Shown here: positions 56,154-58,673 of the stretch, one piece after another
Layout: every line of letters starts with the position of its first letter
Position numbering within the stretch: position 1 is the stretch's first letter
Source: Rhodobacteraceae bacterium (ex Bugula neritina AB1)
GTDB lineage: Bacteria; Pseudomonadota; Alphaproteobacteria; Rhodobacterales; Rhodobacteraceae
DNA: 58,673 bases
Reading direction: 5' to 3'
Assembly: GCA_001730095.1 (NCBI GenBank)
Contig: MDLF01000001.1
Coordinates: 9,904-68,576, forward strand
Translations under genes and position numbers: made by a program
The notes under the pieces: model-generated
Told to the model about the DNA's origin: nothing
Seen by the model: only the letters and a program-made list of their open reading frames with translations
Database searches by the model: none

Positions 56154-56343
56154 AGTGTTGCTCGCTTTGTCTGCCTCAGACTTTTTTGCCAAACTACTGC
56201 ACAAGCGGATTCCGCGCCCAGCCTTTTGCGCAAAAACCCGCCGATTGTTGCCATATTCCGGACGGATTGTTGCTGTTTTGCACAAGGGCAGTTTCGACAC
56301 GATTTCCCCTCGCATCCCTGACCAGGCTTTGCTATTCACCGCG

Positions 56344-57975
56344 TCACGCGGCGGGCTTGTCCCGGCGCAGTGCGGGTGTGGCGGAATTGGTAGACGCACC
56401 AGATTTAGGTTCTGGCGCCGCAAGGCGTGGGGGTTCGAGTCCCTTCACCCGCACCATTTTACATTTCATCGTAAATTCTTCCAAAAATCTAAATATATCA
56501 GATGGTTGCGCGGTTCGAACGCCTGTTTCCTTGGTGTATGGAATGAGTGGCTTGAAGGCCAGTTTCAACACAATACGCTTCATGGTGAAGCTACCGCTTT
56601 CGTATATTTTCCAAGGGTTTGACAGGAATTCCATGGCTGGTTCGAACACATCTTTGAACTGACGCTTTGGTTTCACGCTTTGATCGCGTTTTTCTTCCAG
56701 AATTTGCTTCTCACGCTCTAGCTCTTCAATCCGTTTTTCGAATGCTGCAACCACAGTTGTGCTGTTGCTGGCGACGATCTTATCAAGTGTCTGCTCGATC
56801 TGCTTTTCACAGGCTTTGATCTGGCGAGTCACCTCAGCCTTTTGCCCTTGCTGCTGCTCTAACCGCAGATCCCATGCGTGCTTTAGCATAGACGCCGCGA
56901 TCTCAAACAAAGACTGGCTTGGGTGCAATTGTTGGAGCGCGTTCTCGACCGCCCCTTCCACATCTGTCCTGCGCAGGGACTTACGATACATCTCACAGCC
57001 CTTGGTATGGCAGAGGTAATATGGATGTTTGTCCCCATTGCGGCTCTTGGACCAGCAGGCCGTCATTGGCGCTCCACAGCAGCCGCAGCTCATAAATCCA
57101 CGCATCGGGAAATCCAGATTGATATCCTTGCGTGCTGGCGCGATAGGACGCGCGTTTTTGCGGGTTTGGATTGTCTCAAAGGTTGCTAGAGAGATAATCG
57201 GCTCGTGATGGCCCTTGCGGCGTGTCACACCCCATGGGTCATGTTCGATGTAACCTGCATAGATTACGCGGGCGATCATGTCGCTGATGCGCTGCTGTCG
57301 AATCTGACCAATGGGCAGGTCTTTGGGGTATGCGGGTTGAGCTTCAAAGAACCGCCTCAACTCTGCTTGGCTGGCAATGCGACCAGAAGCGTAAGCTTCC
57401 AACCCCTCCTGTATAATCGAGGCCACTGGTTCATCACGGACCAACAGTTTGCCGTGGGTTTTGGTTTTCTCATAGCGATAGCCGATAGGTGCAGTGAACA
57501 CCGCATAGCCGTTCATCATCCGCCCCTTCATGCGGTTGTGGGTTTGTTCAGCGTTCTTCTCCCGTTGGTGCTGTGCAACTGAGGCCAGCATATGTTCCAC
57601 CAGTCGCGAGTCACTATCTTCACCAAACTCAATCGATGGGCTTTCAAGAATACCGCCTGCCTCAGACAGGGTTTGGCGCAGCTTGATATGCGCCTGCACA
57701 TCGCGGGCAAATCGGCTGATATCGTCAATAATGACAACAACGCTGTCTTTGGGATGCAGGCGCAAGAACGCCAGCATCCGATCCATTGCGGGGCGGCGCT
57801 CAAACTTCCCTGACATATCGTCAGAGAAGACCTCAACCACGTTGTAATCCTTATAGGTCGCATATTCGCGGCAGCGGTTTTCTTGTGAGGCTAGCCCGTC
57901 GCCTTCACGGACTTGCTTAGCTCCTGACACGCGCGTGTAGATAACTGCTTTTCTGGGTTTGTTTGCTCCTATCAT
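56344..57975 (-). CDS. Large serine recombinase (integrase)
   Basis: A 543-codon frame. The resolvase domain (1-155) has the catalytic serine at residue 17 in VIYTRVSGAKQ and SRFARDVQ in the active region. The recombinase domain follows (about 165-290). Then comes a zinc ribbon with FMSCGCCGAPM and LCHTKGCEMYR (about 290-325), a coiled coil (about 365-445) and a C-terminal arm. AAAGGAG lies 5 bases before the ATG, inside the end of the upstream 95-residue gene (ATGA overlap). About 37 final codons (from KMVRVKGLEPPRLAAPEP on) are antisense to tRNA-Leu and host DNA, so the true element-coded part ends near residue 506. Confidence 0.93.
   Translation of the reverse strand: MIGANKPRKAVIYTRVSGAKQVREGDGLASQENRCREYATYKDYNVVEVFSDDMSGKFERRPAMDRMLAFLRLHPKDSVVVIIDDISRFARDVQAHIKLRQTLSEAGGILESPSIEFGEDSDSRLVEHMLASVAQHQREKNAEQTHNRMKGRMMNGYAVFTAPIGYRYEKTKTHGKLLVRDEPVASIIQEGLEAYASGRIASQAELRRFFEAQPAYPKDLPIGQIRQQRISDMIARVIYAGYIEHDPWGVTRRKGHHEPIISLATFETIQTRKNARPIAPARKDINLDFPMRGFMSCGCCGAPMTACWSKSRNGDKHPYYLCHTKGCEMYRKSLRRTDVEGAVENALQQLHPSQSLFEIAASMLKHAWDLRLEQQQGQKAEVTRQIKACEKQIEQTLDKIVASNSTTVVAAFEKRIEELEREKQILEEKRDQSVKPKRQFKDVFEPAMEFLSNPWKIYESGSFTMKRIVLKLAFKPLIPYTKETGVRTAQPSDIFRFLEEFTMKCKMVRVKGLEPPRLAAPEPKSGASTNSATPALRRDKPAA
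56372..56456 (+). tRNA. tRNA-Leu (anticodon TAG)
   Basis: The 85 bases fold as a class II tRNA. Acceptor arms are GCGGGTG and CACCCGC, with discriminator A and an encoded CCA end. The anticodon stem CCAGA/TCTGG encloses TTTAGGT, giving TAG, which reads CTN-type leucine codons. The long variable arm is TGGCGCCGCAAGGCG, and the T-arm GGGGGTTCGAGTCCC follows. The leftward recombinase frame runs through it on the opposite strand. Confidence 0.97.
56425..56460. other. Probable left attachment site at the 3' end of tRNA-Leu
   Basis: The recombinase gene begins the foreign DNA directly beyond the tRNA CCA end, and its own frame crosses into the tRNA. This makes the T-arm/acceptor 3' portion the likely attB core. 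The matching right end is outside the window, so the exact core cannot be set. Confidence 0.4.
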
Positions 57976-58259
57976 TGGTGCTCCTTTCTGCCGATCTCAT
58001 CCTCAATCAAGGATACCACATCCAAGGGATCGTCCGTGTCCAGCTCTTGGGGTTCTCCACAGATTTGCTGCACGGGGTTCAGGTCAAATCCGAGATCCAC
58101 GAAGGTCACAACGATGGACCAGAGGGTTTCGATCAGCTCTTTTTGTTGTTCAAGCGGCATGTCGCTGCCCTCAAGCATGGCGGCGTAGACTTCCCAATCA
58201 ATGCTGAGGCTTGGGCGGGGTGATGCTGTGGCATCGGACACATTTGGCGGACAGGTCAT
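57972..58259 (-). CDS. Small acidic protein coupled to the recombinase
   Basis: A 95-residue protein starting MTCPPNVSDATASPRPSLSI. The ATG at 58259 has AAAGGAG 5 bases upstream, better than an in-frame TTG 18 bases earlier. It is acidic and mostly helical (EQQKELIETLWSIVVTFVDL), with the end DDPLDVVSLIEDEIGRKEHQ. Its stop overlaps the recombinase ATG, so it is translated with it. I recognise no family; an accessory role such as directionality or expression control is possible but unproven. Confidence 0.7.
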   Translation of the reverse strand: MTCPPNVSDATASPRPSLSIDWEVYAAMLEGSDMPLEQQKELIETLWSIVVTFVDLGFDLNPVQQICGEPQELDTDDPLDVVSLIEDEIGRKEHQ

Positions 58260-58337
58260 GCGCGCTCCTTTCTTCAAATCAATTTTGGGGAAATGTGGTT
58301 CTCATGTCGCCTGTTTCGCACGGCGCACAATAAGAAC

Positions 58338-58354
58338 AAATATGGAACATATTT
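58338..58354. promoter_or_regulatory. Operator-like inverted repeat upstream of the recombinase operon
   Basis: AAATATG and CATATTT are perfect arms around GAA, about 80 bases upstream of the 95-residue gene. The size fits a phage-type repressor site. Confidence 0.5.
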
Positions 58355-58494
58355 ACACAGATCCCTCGGTCACGCAAGGAATATCTTTCAATGATCCTAG
58401 GCGCTTAACCTGTCCGTAGCATGGCAAGCCAATGGTGATCTTGGGTAGAGACGCGGTAAAAAACGGTAATGCCTGCGCTTGGAATGCGGCCCTG

Positions 58495-58510
58495 CAATGC
58501 ATATGCATTG
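58495..58510. promoter_or_regulatory. 16-bp perfect palindrome in the element
   Basis: CAATGCATATGCATTG reads the same on both strands. It lies 37 bases before the rightward start at 58547 and may be an operator for that gene. Confidence 0.45.
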
Positions 58511-58546
58511 AGGTGCAGGATTTTGATCAATGAGGCTTTTCGATTT

Positions 58547-58673
58547 ATGTCCGTAAACTGGTTACAGTCAACAACCGAGCAGCGAAAAGCCCTTTACAAG
58601 GTTGCAAAATCCGTTGCCTCGACCACGCCTTTGACGCTTGAGCGGTTTTTGAACAAAGCCTTGGGCATCACTG
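58547..58673 (+). CDS. Start of an element gene (partial)
   Basis: The ATG at 58547 opens a frame that runs off the window after 42 codons: MSVNWLQSTTEQRKALYKVA, then SVASTTPLTLERFLNKALG. GAGG lies 11 bases upstream. The segment is basic and helical and could be the start of a DNA-binding or replication protein, but too little is present to say. It diverges from the recombinase operon. Confidence 0.4.
   Translation, partial: MSVNWLQSTTEQRKALYKVAKSVASTTPLTLERFLNKALGIT

Noticed and set aside
56344-56460. Protein tail KGLEPPRLAAPEP as a real recombinase domain
   Set aside because: It is the antisense translation of tRNA-Leu, so it reflects the attachment site and not an evolved domain.

Overview
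The window looks like chromosomal DNA of a marine roseobacter (Rhodobacteraceae, Alphaproteobacteria; something close to Leisingera, Phaeobacter or Ruegeria). The grounds are GC-rich codon use, the soxBDAG sarcosine oxidase operon, the secDF-ccmABCDG linkage, and a DMSP lyase of the DddP type whose catalytic and metal residues fall at the same residue numbers as in characterised roseobacter DddP. The genus is an inference.

Layout. 1-3.6 kb: the end of a TauE/SafE permease, a phytanoyl-CoA-dioxygenase-like oxygenase, a new 53-residue membrane protein, then a leftward ccmI-ruvX-DUF1289 operon. 3.8-9.0 kb: heterotetrameric sarcosine oxidase soxB-soxD-soxA-soxG, closed by a strong terminator. 9.2-20.5 kb: envelope and stress genes (Fe superoxide dismutase, LOG-family protein, LysM protein, Atm1-type ABC exporter) and a leftward RND efflux pair with an operator-like palindrome upstream. 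20.8-24.4 kb: TPR protein-bamB-der. 24.7-27.6 kb: fatty acid desaturase, a helix-hairpin-helix protein with a histone-H1-like tail, and serS. 27.9-35.4 kb: glutaredoxin-like gene, then the tightly packed yajC-secD-secF-tauE-mth938-ccmA-ccmB-ccmC-ccmD-ccmG run, with 4- to 8-base overlaps at most junctions. 35.4-46.4 kb: small monooxygenase-fold proteins, aconitase, DUF1223, a lipid A-type acyltransferase, an orphan FliG-like protein, a TPR protein, purB and a hydrolase-OsmC fusion. 46.5-55.6 kb: NUDIX protein, dddP, an unrecognised two-gene unit, MltB-type transglycosylase, Hsp70-like protein, glnB-glnA and the NAD(P)HX repair fusion. 55.6-58.7 kb: Hint protein, tRNA-Leu(TAG), and the left end of a mobile element with a large serine recombinase.

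The genes do not form one pathway. Recognisable modules are C1/N metabolism (sarcosine to glycine, H2O2 and methylene-THF; glnBA), protein export plus cytochrome c maturation (SecDF-YajC supplies the periplasm; CcmABCDGI attaches haem), outer-membrane assembly (BamB and a neighbour) and DMSP cleavage.

The least ordinary features are: the recombinase reading frame running antisense through the tRNA-Leu gene it has probably used as attachment site; a palindromic repeat inserted in frame in the NnrE domain; a two-copy hairpin family with compensating stem changes; a 28-bp perfect palindrome; a 56-residue gene coupled to an unrecognised 224-residue protein; and the helix-hairpin-helix/H1-tail protein. 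No CRISPR array, rRNA or complete transposon was found.
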